A DNA stretch of 64,000 nt, taken from positions 1 to 64,000 of the forward strand of contig DATLBT010000012.1 in NCBI GenBank assembly GCA_035526825.1, given 5' to 3'. Positions 15,824 through 24,266 of the stretch are shown here, one piece after another. The position numbers and the translations under genes are program-made. The notes under the pieces were generated by a model. That model did no database searches, had not been told where the DNA came from, and saw nothing but the letters and a program-made list of their open reading frames with translations. This DNA is from JACPFV01 sp035526825 (GTDB taxonomy: Bacteria; Pseudomonadota; Gammaproteobacteria; Nevskiales; Nevskiaceae). How positions within the stretch are numbered: the stretch's first letter is position 1; the number at the start of each line of letters is the position of its first letter.

Positions 15824-16126
15824 CTAGTCGCCGGCGTTCGCCGGGGTCCTCAAGTGCTTGGCCAACTCGCTCGCGCACAGCGGCTCGCCGTCGGGCCGCA
15901 CGTTGGCGACTATATCGGCCGCGGACAGGATGGCGCCCAGCAGTTCCGCCTTACTGCGCCCTGCGTCGGTCCAATCTCCCGGTAGTGCCGTAATCGCCGC
16001 AATGGCCGTCTTGCCCGACAGGTACTGCACGCCACTGAGGAAGGTCCACTGCAAGCCGATCGCCTCGCGCAAACGCAGGCCGGCCGCGGTGGCGTCGAGC
16101 AGTTCGTCCCGCACATCGAGCAGCAC
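15824..16126 (-). CDS. Hypothetical protein downstream of type IIG enzyme
   Basis: A helical protein of 100 residues if GTG 16126 is used. The same frame remains open upstream through the type IIG stop at 16204 without ATG or GTG, and the upstream residues (TYAIAFSQAQVPAQRTGQAV) look protein-like. The true start may therefore be rare or lost by a frameshift. A competing ATG at 16194 is in another frame and gives an Arg/Cys-rich product that looks non-coding. No family is recognised. It sits 13 bases before the nuclease-like gene. Confidence 0.45.
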   Translation of the reverse strand: MLLDVRDELLDATAAGLRLREAIGLQWTFLSGVQYLSGKTAIAAITALPGDWTDAGRSKAELLGAILSAADIVANVRPDGEPLCASELAKHLRTPANAGD

Positions 16127-16203
16127 CTGCGCGGCAACGACAGCCTGGCCTGTTCGCTGAGCCGGGACTTGCGCTTGGGAAAAGGCGATCGCATAGGTCG
16201 GCG

Positions 16204-19200
16204 CTACTCGTACCGCGACGCCGAATCCAGGCCCTTGCGGAAGCCCATCTTGCGCGTGACCGTGCCCGGGTAGCGCGGGCGAATGTTGCGCAGGAATGGG
16301 TCGGTCGCCAGATCCTGCTGCAGGCTTGTGATGTCAGTCGAATCCAGACCCAGGCAACTACCGACTAATGCATCCAGCGCGGAGATCGCGTCGTCCATGG
16401 CTTGGGCCAGGGCCTGCTCTCCGTGCTCGGCCACCACCTCGCGCCAGCGGTCGCGCTCGGCCGCGGTTCCGGGAATAGGCAGGTTGAGCAGCACGCTCTT
16501 GGTGACTTCGTCGCCCACGCGCTGGCCCAGCGCCAAGGCCAGACCTTCGGCGATGTCTGGACGGTTGGAGTCGACCCAGTCGAACAAATCCGAAGAAAGC
16601 GACACGCGCACGCCTTCGTCCGTCGGCGCCACCGCGATTTCGGCGACTACGGCCTCGTAGCCGCCGTCGGAGAAGTTGTCTCCAAACACCACCCGTGCGT
16701 CGGCGTCGGCCTGCAGGCGTACCTTGACCGTGGCATATCCCAGCCCTGTCAGTGCGGCCCGCAGCGACTCGGCGGCGGCCAAGCGGTGAGTGCACGCGTC
16801 CACCACGGACGCTCGCATGGCTTCGATCTCGGCCGTTCGCGCGGCGAGCGCGTCATTCCACGGCAAGAACGCCAGGTTGGTGGGATACACGTGGCTGCGC
16901 TGTGTTCGAAGTACGCCCATGCGCGCGGCCAGAGCATAGAACCAGACGTACACATTGGACAGCAGCAACAAGTCAAATGGAACGTGGGCCAATTCATCGC
17001 GCGGAAGCAGGATCGTCGCGGTATTGGTGAACGATTGAGTCGCCGGATCAAACATCACCCCGTTGGGGCAATGCGCCATTGCCGCCACCGCCAAGCCACG
17101 TGCCGGATGGATGTTCCGGTAGCGCCACAGGCTGATGTCGTCGATTTCATCGAAGTCTGCGTTGGTCAGCGCCGGATCGCCTTGCAGCTCGGTGGCAATA
17201 ATGTTTTCGCCCTTGAACACATCGATGCCGCCGGCGCGCTGCGCCTTGTTGCCACGGAAGGCGACGCCGCCGGCGACCATACGACGTAGCTCCCACAGCG
17301 CAGGCTGCGTCGGCGGCTGGTCAACCCACTCCACGATCTTGCTCTTGTCTTTTCGCACCCAGTACGGCTTGGCGACGTCAGCAAAGGTTTGCTGCTTCCA
17401 GAGTTTGCGCAGGATAGCCAGCCGAGCGGGCGTCACTCGCGTGAGGATGCGTCCGTCCGGCGAGAACAGGTCCGCATACGGCACCACCGCTTCCGGTATT
17501 GCCGCCAAGTTAAATTCGGGAAGCGAATCGGCGTCGTGCGGCAACACGCAGGACGGATCGGCGAAGCGAATCGAAACGCTGTCCTCGGTCGTGGCAGGCC
17601 GGTTCTCGACGATAATGATCGCGGGCAGCACGTCGGCGTCGAATACCTGGCGATAGATGATCTCCAGGTCGATCAGTTCGCGGATGACCCAACGCCCGCC
17701 CGGTTCAAACAGCTTGCGCAGCGGTCCCGTCTCGTTACCGTCGAACAGCGACCGGCAGGATGAAACCGACTTTGCCGGCATTCCCCTGCTCGTCCGGCGG
17801 CCGCGCCCAGCGATCCAGGGCGCGATACAGGAACAACGCGTAGGCGTTGAGCTTGCTTGACACGCCAGGGAAATTGGCGCGACCCCGTTCGAATTCTTTC
17901 TGCGAGCGCGGATCTAGGGCTTGGGCACTGCGCTCGGAACGCACATACGGTGGATTGCCCACGACCGCGTCGTAGTCGGCCTGATCGATCTCTGAGAATC
18001 GGTCCAGCGCGCTCCATTGATCGCGCTCCACGAGCGAGTTGACCTTGGCCGTGACCAGGACGTCCGGGAAGCCCTGCTTCTCGATCTCGTCCTTCATAGA
18101 GAGGATCTGCCAGAGCATCTGGATTTGGGTCAGCACCGCCGAGAAGGTGTTTAGATCGTTGCCGGCGATGCGGGAGAACGTGGCCAGCACGTCGGAGTAT
18201 TCGGCCGCACCGCGTTCCACGTCGTTGCCGACCATGACGCGGTAACTCTCGATCAAAAAAGTACCCGAGCCGCAGGCCGGGTCGAGCACCCGACTATCGC
18301 GGGTGACGCCCATGCGCTCAATCATGTAACGCGCGATCGACGGCGGCGTGTAGAACTCGCCCAGCTTCTTGCGCTGGTCGCGATCCATGAAGCGGTCGTA
18401 GATACCGGTCAGGATGTCGCCGCGGATCGTGGTGAAGTCCGGTCGGGCGAACCGGAACAGCGTCAGCTCGATGGCACTGGAGAGCGCCTCATCCTGTGCG
18501 CCAAAGATCCAGTCCAGTTCGGTCGCCTCGAACGCGGTCGCGTACAACCGGCTGCCTTCCTTATAGGCGTGCTCGAGAAGTTCGGAGTAACTGGACTTGA
18601 AGTAGCTGCGCATGTTCTGGAACGCAGCCACACCGCCGTTGCAGACATAGCGGGTGTCGCCGAAGAACTTGTGGTCCTCGAAAAAACGCAGCAATAGGAC
18701 GCGAGCTAGGATCAGGTTCGCTGTTTCGATGGCGAACAGCTCCTTGAGCTTGGCGTCCTCCACGCCGGTTCGTGCCTGGAACTCCGGCAATCCGCTGACT
18801 GCTAGGCGCGCCACGTGAGGCGATTTGCTGAAGGCGCGTTTGAGCTTCGCCGAGTCGCGATCGTGCTTTCGCACCGCCTCGGGACCCATGGGCGCGCCGC
18901 GCAACGACAAGGCATGCGTGTCGAAGCCATCGTCGGTCTTGCCGAACTCAGCCCAGAATTCCTGCGCGGCCGCAGCAAAGGTCTTGATCTCCGGTTCCAG
19001 GCGATTGAAGGCGCCAAGAACGGCCGACTGCAGGTGGACGGTGGACTCGCGGATTTGCTGGAAGAAGCGCTTGCGGTTCAGGCGTACGCGGTTGACCAGA
19101 CGCTTGGTCGGCGTCGGATCGGTGATCGACAGCTTCTCGATGGCGATCATCGAGGTATCGCCGGCACGGAAGCGCTCGAGCTGGACCGACACGCCCGCGC

Positions 19201-19675
19201 GGCTGGCCAGCAAAGCGACCGCGATTTCCTTGAGCTGGGGCTCGGTCAGCCCTGCGGTGTCGATCTCGATGTCGGCATCGGCGGTGAGCACCCCACCGCC
19301 CACCGCGCGCAGCACCCAGAAGTCGGGCTCGACCATGACGAACCAAGCCGTATGGGCACCGACGTACTTGGCCTTCTTCTCGAAGATCGCTTCCCGCTTG
19401 GCCGGGTCGCGAAAACTGCCGTGTTCGTCCTTGGCCTCGACCACAACCCAGTCGATGCGGGCCAGCTTGCCGCTCGCGTCCTTAAACCCCGCGGGTGCAC
19501 GAACCGTGACATCCGGTCGGCCCCCTTCGCCGGTGGTATCGATATCGACGTCGGCGGCCAGGTACCCCAGCACATGCACGAACACGTCGCGGATCGGCCC
19601 ATACATCGACGCCTCTTTGCCAGGCGGCGTGCTCTTCAGCTTCGCAAGGGTGTCCGCAAACGAAAATTTCGCCAT
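16204..19675 (-). pseudogene. Type IIG restriction-methyltransferase, frameshifted
   Basis: One type IIG enzyme appears split into two frames. The first part, from ATG 19675 to a TAA at 17735-17737, has an N-terminal PD-(D/E)XK nuclease (D55 in GGRPDV, E80-A-K82), methyltransferase motif I (DPACGSGTF, about residue 462) and motif IV NPPY (about 573). It breaks just after KVGFILPV. The adjoining frame resumes at SLFDGNETGPLRKLFEPGG and runs 500 more residues through target recognition to 16204. At the junction the minus strand reads CCGGTCGCTG; restoring two bases (GTCTCG) would rejoin the frames. The whole would be about 1,157 residues. It is either decayed, phase-switched or a sequencing error. 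A frame open upstream of 19675 is not conserved-looking. Confidence 0.78.
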
Positions 19676-19887
19676 TCGTCCCGCCAGAAGTGGATGCCAG
19701 GCGCCGCGCAACCGGCGCCCTCCCCCATACGGTTTCCCGCGTTCCGTACTGAAGCCTAACCAGAATAACTGGTTACGTCGGTTTTGAGGGGACGTCCCCC
19801 AGGAATTTGAGCGGCGCATTCCAGCCAGCCCCTTGTCCTGCACCCAAGCGCCTCCGCGTCTAGCCAGCGGCCTGAGGAGAGCAGCGG

Positions 19888-20169
19888 ATGACGGTCGAAT
19901 CGACCCGCATGGACATCGAGGAGCCGGTCGAGTTTCCTATGCTCGACGCCCGCACTTATGAAGAAGCCTTGGCCGAGATGGAGGGCATCCCGCCCAATCA
20001 GTATCGCAAGGAGGCCGACGACGCGCGCAACAGCGAGTTTGCCGACGTGCTGCCGACGTGGAGCCGCTCTCCTCTTCGCACGAGGCTGGTGTTTCTTGCG
20101 ATAACTACGCGGCGCCAGAACGAGGCGGCCTCCACACCGCCGTCACTCGACTTTAGCTGCCCGTCGTGA
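19888..20169 (+). CDS. Short hypothetical protein, possibly truncated
   Basis: The 93-residue frame begins at ATG 19888 after a good ribosome site (GAGGAG, eight bases upstream). Its first 55 residues are acidic and protein-like (LDARTYEEALAEMEGIPPNQ). The tail after PTWSRSP is Arg/Thr/Ser-rich and looks like readthrough of an unrelated frame. It is probably the 5' remnant of a longer gene lost when the neighbouring JAB operon was inserted. No family is recognised. Confidence 0.45.
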   Translation: MTVESTRMDIEEPVEFPMLDARTYEEALAEMEGIPPNQYRKEADDARNSEFADVLPTWSRSPLRTRLVFLAITTRRQNEAASTPPSLDFSCPS

Positions 20170-20226
20170 GCTCAGGCGACAGTTGTGCCATCGTCTCGCC
20201 CTGCAGGTGACAGGATCGCCACCCCA

Positions 20227-20727
20227 TCAGCGGGGAGGATCGAAGACGCGTAGCGTCACGGCCATCGGTGTTCGACGGGTCAGCCAACGCTTCGGCCCCA
20301 ACGTGAACCCCGCGAGCGTCCAGGATTCCGGCGAACCGGCGGCAACGAGCATCAACGGGTTCTCGCATCGCGCAGACCTCGCGCGTGCGATGGCACGCAG
20401 CGTACGCACATCCAATGCGCTTAGGCCCGCGACGCCGTTGGGATGGGTATGCCAGTCGCCCAGGTAGCCGAACCGCCCTTCCGACTCGGCGTAAACGCGC
20501 GCCATCTCGGCGGCGTGGTAAGGCCCGTCCGGCGTAAACGACATCGGCGTGCTCGTCGAGGCCGCCCCCGGCCCGATCAGCACCGCGACGACGGCATCCA
20601 CTCCGTTCTGGTAGCCAGTGAGGATGCCGCCGACTTCATCGGGATAGACTCGCGATGCATGCGCCAACAGGTCATCGCGCAGCGGACCGGCCAACCACAG
20701 GCGCTCAATGATTGGGGCACGCGGCAT
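20227..20727 (-). CDS. JAB/JAMM deconjugating peptidase (Cap3-like)
   Basis: The 166-residue zinc isopeptidase carries a complete JAMM site: E31 (YPDEVGGILTG), H93 and H95 in DWHTHPNGVAGLS, S103 and D106, with ten residues between H95 and D106. Prokaryotic JAB proteins next to E1/E2 genes remove or process ubiquitin-like modifiers; in type II CBASS the equivalent is Cap3. The start overlaps the E2-E1 stop by 23 bases, so it is the last gene of that operon. Its expected substrate is the conjugate made by the E2-E1 protein, perhaps involving the Gly-ended peptide encoded at 22439. Confidence 0.88.
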   Translation of the reverse strand: MPRAPIIERLWLAGPLRDDLLAHASRVYPDEVGGILTGYQNGVDAVVAVLIGPGAASTSTPMSFTPDGPYHAAEMARVYAESEGRFGYLGDWHTHPNGVAGLSALDVRTLRAIARARSARCENPLMLVAAGSPESWTLAGFTLGPKRWLTRRTPMAVTLRVFDPPR

Positions 20728-22432
20728 GGGGCGCCAAGGTATGCGGGGTCCACACCGGGAGCTGCGGTCTCCCGTGGTCGTCGCGCAGGCGCAACGTCGC
20801 CAGATTCCATCGGTGCGCGCGCTGCGCGTGGGCGCCCACGCGGTGGAGCACGGCGTCCAGCGTGGCTCGCGCGCCCATCAGTGACACCTCCATCAAATCC
20901 GCCTGCGCGCCGACGAAGGTGGGGTCCATGCAACCGGCCGGTTGCACGAACTCGGCCTCGGGCGCGGCGGCCAGCGGCGGGACCGGTCCCTGGGTCTCAT
21001 TGAGATAGTGCAGGTGGCACTCCCAGCAAAAGTCTTCCTGGTTCGGACCGGCGTAGCCCACCAGCCCACCCCACGCGCCGTTGGTGGCATGCGCCCAGAG
21101 GTAGGGAATTCCCCGACGCCGGGCCTGCTCTGACAAGAAGTGGGCGACGCGCACCGAAGCGCTCGTATCGAGCAGGCACGATACGTCGCGAAACATCAGA
21201 TCTTGGATCTGGCGTTCCTCAGGGGTGCCTGCCATCGACGCGTCACCCAGTCGCGCATGCGCGATTCCGACCCGGCAGTAGGGAAAATGCTGACTCAAAT
21301 GGGACTGCAGGACTTGCACCTTGGAATACCCCGCCGCGCCCCGACCGAGCTCCCAGCGGATGGCGTTGCCGGCATCCAGGACATCGTGGTCAATCAGTCG
21401 CAGCCGTCCCAAGCCGGCCTGCGCCATCAGCTTCGCCGCCGGTGAGCCGACGCTGCCAGCTCCGATCTGGCACACGATGCCTTGCTGCAGTCCGCTTGCC
21501 GCGGGATCGCGTACGAAGTAGTGCTGCTGGCTCTCCAACTCCGCCCGATTCACTCGAGTAAGGACCTTGCGCTGCGCCTCACTCGCGGCCTTCGGTTCGT
21601 GGCTCTTGCTGACGAGGATCACGTTGCCGCCCCACCCCTGCCACGCGAGCTCGTCCTGAAATAGCAACGCAACCAAATCCACGCGAGCGCCGGTGCCGCC
21701 AGGCAGTGCCTGCCAGGACGGACGCTCCAGGCTCGGGACTTCGGCCGCTGCCAACGCGTAGTAGGCCTTGGCATCGAGCATCTCCGGCCGCGTCCCAAGC
21801 CGGATCCAGCGCCCCGTGACGATCGGCAAGCCGCGTTCCTCGAACGTCGGCCCCGCAGTCGCATCCGCCGACGCAATCACCTGGCCATGGCTATCGAGCA
21901 CCTGAAAAACGGTGCCGCGAAGCGGCCTCACCGACTCCAGGACGGCGCGAAATGTCCCGGTCGGTGTCAGTGCGGCAAAAGCGTAGGCCGGAAAGCCGAC
22001 GAACGACCCCGGGTCAAAGGTGATGTATCCCGTAATGGGGACGCCTTCGTGCGCCTCGTGATCACCCGCGATCGCTTCGTTACCCGGCTGGCTGGCGAAG
22101 ACGTGAGGCAACTGGGACAGCAACAGGCCGGCCAGCGTGTCGGTGCCCGGCTGCCACTCGTCTCCGCCGCGGCGCAACAGGCACAGCATCTTTGAACCGG
22201 GCGTCTGGTGGCGAACCAGAGCGAGATCCGGGGCGGCCACCGCGGGCGGAAACGAGGGATAGTCCGACGGAAAATGCGCGATCAGTCGGTGTCGCTGACC
22301 GTCCAGTTCCAGCTCCAACTTCAAGCGCATGAGGTCCGCCACCGGCTCGCGCTCGTAGCGGATCCTTGCTTGTTCCAGGGCTTGCTGTTCGCTAGCCCAT
22401 CGGCCGGGGTCGCGCTCCCACCACCCGGCCAT
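20705..22432 (-). CDS. E2-E1 fusion conjugating enzyme (Cap2-like)
   Basis: The 575-residue protein joins an N-terminal E2/UBC-like domain to a C-terminal ThiF/E1 adenylation domain. The E2 part shows LIAHFPSDYPSFPP (50-63) and the likely catalytic C84 (KMLCLL) followed by W93-x-P. The E1 part has the nucleotide loop G324-A-G326-S-V-G329, the acidic D348-H-D350 and R359. C469 and C472 (FCWEC), plus C501, are candidates for the E1 thioester or zinc. The order E2 then E1 and the adjacent JAB are as in CBASS Cap2-Cap3. No CD-NTase or effector gene is present in the operon. It starts at ATG 22432, six bases after the peptide gene. Confidence 0.88.
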   Translation of the reverse strand: MAGWWERDPGRWASEQQALEQARIRYEREPVADLMRLKLELELDGQRHRLIAHFPSDYPSFPPAVAAPDLALVRHQTPGSKMLCLLRRGGDEWQPGTDTLAGLLLSQLPHVFASQPGNEAIAGDHEAHEGVPITGYITFDPGSFVGFPAYAFAALTPTGTFRAVLESVRPLRGTVFQVLDSHGQVIASADATAGPTFEERGLPIVTGRWIRLGTRPEMLDAKAYYALAAAEVPSLERPSWQALPGGTGARVDLVALLFQDELAWQGWGGNVILVSKSHEPKAASEAQRKVLTRVNRAELESQQHYFVRDPAASGLQQGIVCQIGAGSVGSPAAKLMAQAGLGRLRLIDHDVLDAGNAIRWELGRGAAGYSKVQVLQSHLSQHFPYCRVGIAHARLGDASMAGTPEERQIQDLMFRDVSCLLDTSASVRVAHFLSEQARRRGIPYLWAHATNGAWGGLVGYAGPNQEDFCWECHLHYLNETQGPVPPLAAAPEAEFVQPAGCMDPTFVGAQADLMEVSLMGARATLDAVLHRVGAHAQRAHRWNLATLRLRDDHGRPQLPVWTPHTLAPHAACPNH

Positions 22433-22438
22433 GCCCGG

Positions 22439-22567
22439 TCAGCCGACCGGACGGTGGCCGGGCGGCACCGGGGGATTGTGGGGCGGACGGTTGTCCGGAG
22501 GGCCCGGCGGTACGTTGGGGTGCTCCGGGTGCGGCGGGTGGTCGGGGTGTTCGGGACGCTGGGGCAT
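22439..22567 (-). CDS. Pro/His-rich 42-aa peptide ending in Gly
   Basis: This tiny first gene of the conjugation operon begins at ATG 22567 with an ideal ribosome site (AGGAG, eight bases upstream). A longer in-frame ATG at 22666 lacks comparable support. About 43% of the 42 residues are proline, spaced as PEHP, PDHP and PPHP repeats with Asn/Gly turns. The chain ends HRPVG, so its C-terminal Gly could be activated by the E1 domain like a ubiquitin or CD-NTase tail. It cannot form a beta-grasp fold and is likely disordered or a polyproline helix. Conjugated tag, target or metal-binding peptide are all possible. Coding is supported by the ribosome site and the six-base spacing to the next gene. 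Confidence 0.65.
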   Translation of the reverse strand: MPQRPEHPDHPPHPEHPNVPPGPPDNRPPHNPPVPPGHRPVG

Positions 22568-22770
22568 AGCTGTCACTCCTACTCGGTTGAATCTGTGGGG
22601 AGTCCGAGATGTTGGGTGGGTTCGTTGCACGCCACACAACATGTTCGGGCGAGGCCAAATTAGCACTCGATGGTGCCTTCTGCCAAGTAGATTCTAACAT
22701 GAACACGGATATAGAAACTTGCCTTTAGAATTCATTCATACTTACTTTCTTACCTCGCCGCGAAACCGCT
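22568..22770. promoter_or_regulatory. Divergent promoter region of peptide/E2-E1 operon and WYL gene
   Basis: This 203-base gap separates the divergent operon and regulator and is more AT-rich than both flanks towards the WYL gene. A short inverted repeat (GTTG...CAAC around 22624-22639) and several AT-rich stretches are visible, but no clear promoter pair. Proteins of the CapW/BrxR family usually bind palindromes in exactly such gaps. Confidence 0.4.
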
Positions 22771-23664
22771 ATGGCCGAGCACCGCCCTGCCCCTCCGCGC
22801 TGGGGCCAGCTCCAGCGCTACGTCTTCCTCGAGCACCGCCTGTTCTGGGAGGGATGGATCAGCCGAGCCGACCTGATGGACCGTTTCGCGATCTCGGCGC
22901 CACAAGCCTCGGAAGACATCGCCAACTACCTGGAGAAATTTCCAGACAGCCTCGAGTACGACCGGAGTCGAAAGGCCTACAGCCCGACGTCGGCGTTCTC
23001 GCCCCGCTACTTCAAGCCCAATGCGCGCCAGTACTTGACCCAGCTGCTCCTGGTGGCCGACGAAGCGATCGCATCCGAGGATTCCTGGCTCGGGTTGATT
23101 CCGATGCACCAGGCCATGCCGCGCCTACGTCGACGCCTCGACGTGGACACACTGCGTCCGGTCATCACGGCGATGCATCAACGGCGCGCGGTAGAAGTCG
23201 TTTACCAGTCGATGTCGACTCCGGACCCAACACGGCGCTGGATCGCCCCACACGCGCTGATTTACGACGGCGCGCGCTGGCACGCGCGATCCTGGTGTTT
23301 CAATCGTTCGTCGTTTGTCGACTTTGTGCTCGCGCGATTCATTGCGGTCGGCGAAACGCGCCATGCCGGCATTGACCCCACGCTGGATCGCGAATGGCAG
23401 GAGTCCTTCACCGTCGAACTCGCCCCCAATCCCTCTTTGACCGGGCCGCAGCGGCAGGTCGTGGAGATGGATTACGGCATGGAAGACGGCATCCTCCGCG
23501 TGCCCATGCGCCTGTGCATGACCTATTACTTTGAGCGCCATTTCGGACTCGATCTGCCCAGCGACCTTCTTCCGGCCTCCCGCTGCCAAGTGGTCATGCA
23601 GAATCGATCCGAGCTGGAACAGGTCCGCGCGATCATTGGCGCGAGAACCGAACTGAGCCCATGA
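22771..23664 (+). CDS. WYL-domain regulator, CapW/BrxR-like
   Basis: The 297-residue protein has an N-terminal winged helix (about residues 12-65: YVFLEHRLFWEGWISRADLM, then FAISAPQASEDIANYLEKF), a WYL domain (about 125-205, containing ALIYDGARWHARSW) and a C-terminal dimerisation extension. This is the architecture of CapW and BrxR, repressors that flank CBASS and BREX loci and release on ligand binding. It is divergent from the peptide/E2-E1/JAB operon, so it most likely controls that operon. ATG 22771 matches the family's N-terminus. Confidence 0.86.
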   Translation: MAEHRPAPPRWGQLQRYVFLEHRLFWEGWISRADLMDRFAISAPQASEDIANYLEKFPDSLEYDRSRKAYSPTSAFSPRYFKPNARQYLTQLLLVADEAIASEDSWLGLIPMHQAMPRLRRRLDVDTLRPVITAMHQRRAVEVVYQSMSTPDPTRRWIAPHALIYDGARWHARSWCFNRSSFVDFVLARFIAVGETRHAGIDPTLDREWQESFTVELAPNPSLTGPQRQVVEMDYGMEDGILRVPMRLCMTYYFERHFGLDLPSDLLPASRCQVVMQNRSELEQVRAIIGARTELSP

Positions 23665-23792
23665 GACTGGCGAGCGCGAGCCGGCGTCCGCTAGGCACGA
23701 TTGGGCGATATGTGTCGGCAAGTCGCCGCCGCAGCGCCTAAGCGAAAACTGCGCCCTTTCTGGCGCTGTGTTTCTGGGTATCGTCCACGTTC

Positions 23793-24254
23793 TCAGTGGC
23801 AGCTGTCGCGCTCCACGCCACCGAGATCGTCGAGAATCGGGCAGTCCGGTCGCTGGTCGCCGTGGCAATGTTTGGCCAGGTTCTCGAGCGTGCGTTGCAT
23901 CGCCTGCAGTTCGCGCACCTTCTGCGCCAGCTCGTCGGCATGTGCCTTGGCGAGCTTCTTGACCTGGGCGCTGGCGCGCCCCGGGTTGTTCCACAGGCCG
24001 AGCAGCGCCTCGATCTGCTTCATCGAGAACCCGAGGTTGCGCGATCGCTTGATGAAGCGAAGCCGGTGGATGTCGGCATCGTTGTAGAGCCGGTAGTTGG
24101 CGAACGTGCGACTGGCAGCGGGGATCAGGCCGATGCCTTCGTAGTGCCGGATCATCTTCGACGACACGCCGGTGAGCTCGGAGGCCTCGCCGATGTTGTG
24201 GAAGCCCTGCTCGCGGGCTTCGTACATCTCGGGGCGGATGACATGACGAGCCAT
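23793..24254 (-). CDS. cueR: CueR, copper-responsive MerR-family activator
   Basis: The 153-residue protein has the MerR helix-turn-helix (about residues 17-52: FHNIGEASELTGVSSKMIRH, then YEGIGLIP), a long dimerisation helix and a C-terminal loop C-x7-C (CHGDQRPDC), the cysteine pair that binds Cu(I) in CueR. A 16-residue N-terminal extension precedes the domain; an internal start is possible. It follows copA with 12 bases between them, so it is cotranscribed. It should activate the promoters with CTTCCCAxxxTGGGAAG-type boxes at 26741, 26924 and 28773. Confidence 0.9.
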   Translation of the reverse strand: MARHVIRPEMYEAREQGFHNIGEASELTGVSSKMIRHYEGIGLIPAASRTFANYRLYNDADIHRLRFIKRSRNLGFSMKQIEALLGLWNNPGRASAQVKKLAKAHADELAQKVRELQAMQRTLENLAKHCHGDQRPDCPILDDLGGVERDSCH

Positions 24255-24266
24255 GGGAATCCTCCT

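Noticed and set aside
20227..22567. Complete type II CBASS
   Set aside because: Cap2- and Cap3-like genes are present, but neither a CD-NTase nor an effector gene is seen within the operon or its flanks.
22439..22666. 75-codon version of the Pro-rich peptide starting at 22666
   Set aside because: The ATG at 22567 has an ideal AGGAG ribosome site, and the extra N-terminal residues would use up the regulatory gap.
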